Positions 63,475 through 64,000 of a stretch of DNA of 64,000 nt are shown here, piece after piece. Position 1 is the stretch's first letter. Every line of letters begins with the position of its first letter. The stretch is from Bimastos eiseni (lineage: Eukaryota > Annelida > Clitellata > Crassiclitellata > Lumbricidae), in the NCBI GenBank assembly GCA_959347315.1, contig OY365806.1:38940903-39004902 (forward strand), written 5' to 3'. The notes under the pieces are model-generated. The model made no database searches. It was not told the DNA's origin and saw only the letters and a program-made list of their open reading frames with translations. A program made the position numbers and the translations under genes.

Positions 63475-64000
63475 AAAAATCTTGTGGCTTATGCCACATG
63501 TGATTCTGTCTGACATGGAAAGAATGCAGCTGTTTAAAACGATCTAATCAAAGAAAACGTTACCAGTAGCCTATCGAGCTCATTACTGCGATATCATAAC
63601 TGTTCGTCAATCTACCACATTTAGTTGGCGACTTAGTGTAAAGACAACCGATGTATATCATCGTAGGATTTCGGACGAATCGAAGTGGTAACCAAAAAGC
63701 TAATCCATCAATCTTCGATCATTGCGATATCAAAAACATGTACGTGATTATGCACCAAGAAAGATATCCGGCGGTCGACTACAACCTCTCGTTCCCGAAT
63801 CAACAATTTTCGAGAGCTTATAGAGATGCCGCGCGACCTTTAGCGAGACATTCTATGGAATGGACCAACTCGTAACTCAGAGCAACATTACGCTGGCTGA
63901 TTACAAAGATGTATATCTGCTTTTCGTTTTCGATGTAAGTAAGCAATTAGAGCGGTTAAAGTCATCCGTCGTAGATATCCAGATAAAGGTTACTTTCAAT
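63475..64000 (+). pseudogene. Capsid protein, second part, Polinton D (runs off window)
   Basis: It resumes with LWLMPHVILSDMERMQLFKT, the same block as Polinton C at about 42580, followed by a stop, then LPVAYRAHYCDI and a stretch of shifted frames holding FDHCDIKNMYVIMHQERYPA, VDYNLSFPNQQFSRAY, and VSKQLERLKSS near 63945. Several stops and shifts are present. Without the C copy this stretch would be hard to recognise. Confidence 0.68.

Larger units (their letters stand above)
57946..64000. mobile_element. Polinton D, left part (runs off the window)
   Basis: It begins immediately beside the right TIR of Polinton C. Its left subterminal region resembles that of Polinton B. Genes from left: integrase(-), PLA2(-), ATPase(+), penton-like(+), three or four small virion-type genes(+), and capsid(+). 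This is the same layout as B and, where kept, C. Protease, fibre and PolB would lie beyond 64000. Frameshifts and stops in most genes, a foreign ~380-bp block in integrase/PLA2 and a SINE in the capsid gene show it is dead. Confidence 0.82.

Overview
The window looks like metazoan, probably marine-invertebrate, nuclear DNA made almost entirely of mobile elements. No bacterial operon, rRNA, CRISPR array or clear complete host gene is visible. The organism cannot be named from the sequence. Most coding sequence is interrupted by stops and frameshifts, so this is largely a graveyard with a few intact reading frames.

Layout. 0.3-5.2 kb: remnants of a Gypsy-like protease, an L2/CR1-like LINE 3' end and an RTE-like LINE. 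5.6-17.8 kb: Polinton A (Maverick/adintovirus-like), with PolB on +, integrase and a zinc-ribbon/PLA2 protein on -, and a packaging ATPase on +. Its PolB is split by a 4.7-kb CR1-group LINE and by a 1,195-bp TIR transposon. 17.8-25 kb: several MITE-like units, LINE and Gypsy scraps, and a 2.2-kb array of a ~35-bp repeat that flips orientation near one end. 25.2-25.5 kb: an exon-like fragment of a peripherin/ROM1-type tetraspanin. 25.7-31.5 kb: a Gypsy element with both LTRs but no reverse transcriptase. 31.5-34.6 kb: microsatellites and unrecognised DNA.

34.7-37.9 kb: Polinton B, about 3.2 kb, flanked by inverted repeats and reduced to integrase, PLA2, ATPase and stubs of two other genes. 39.9-57.9 kb: Polinton C, bounded by ~240-bp terminal inverted repeats. 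Its order is integrase(-), PLA2(-), capsid(+), SAP/NUMOD-like(+), conserved unknown(-), fibre-like(-), adenain-like protease(-), PolB(-), SAP protein(-). An ~8.2-kb TIR element encoding an XPG/FEN-like nuclease plus CXC cysteine motif (Academ-like) sits inside C, and a ~4.4-kb LINE sits inside that. 58-64 kb: Polinton D, running off the right edge, with the morphogenetic block ATPase, penton-like, small virion-type proteins and double-jelly-roll capsid. A tRNA-derived SINE interrupts the capsid gene.

Together the Polintons preserve replication (protein-primed PolB), integration (RVE integrase), packaging (FtsK/HerA-type ATPase), maturation (cysteine protease), and capsid, fibre and PLA2 genes typical of Polintons with virus-like gene sets. 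No single copy is intact. The least expected items are the nested LINE-in-Academ-like-in-Polinton structure, the miniature Polinton B, the inverted minisatellite array, and the open integrase frame of Polinton A.
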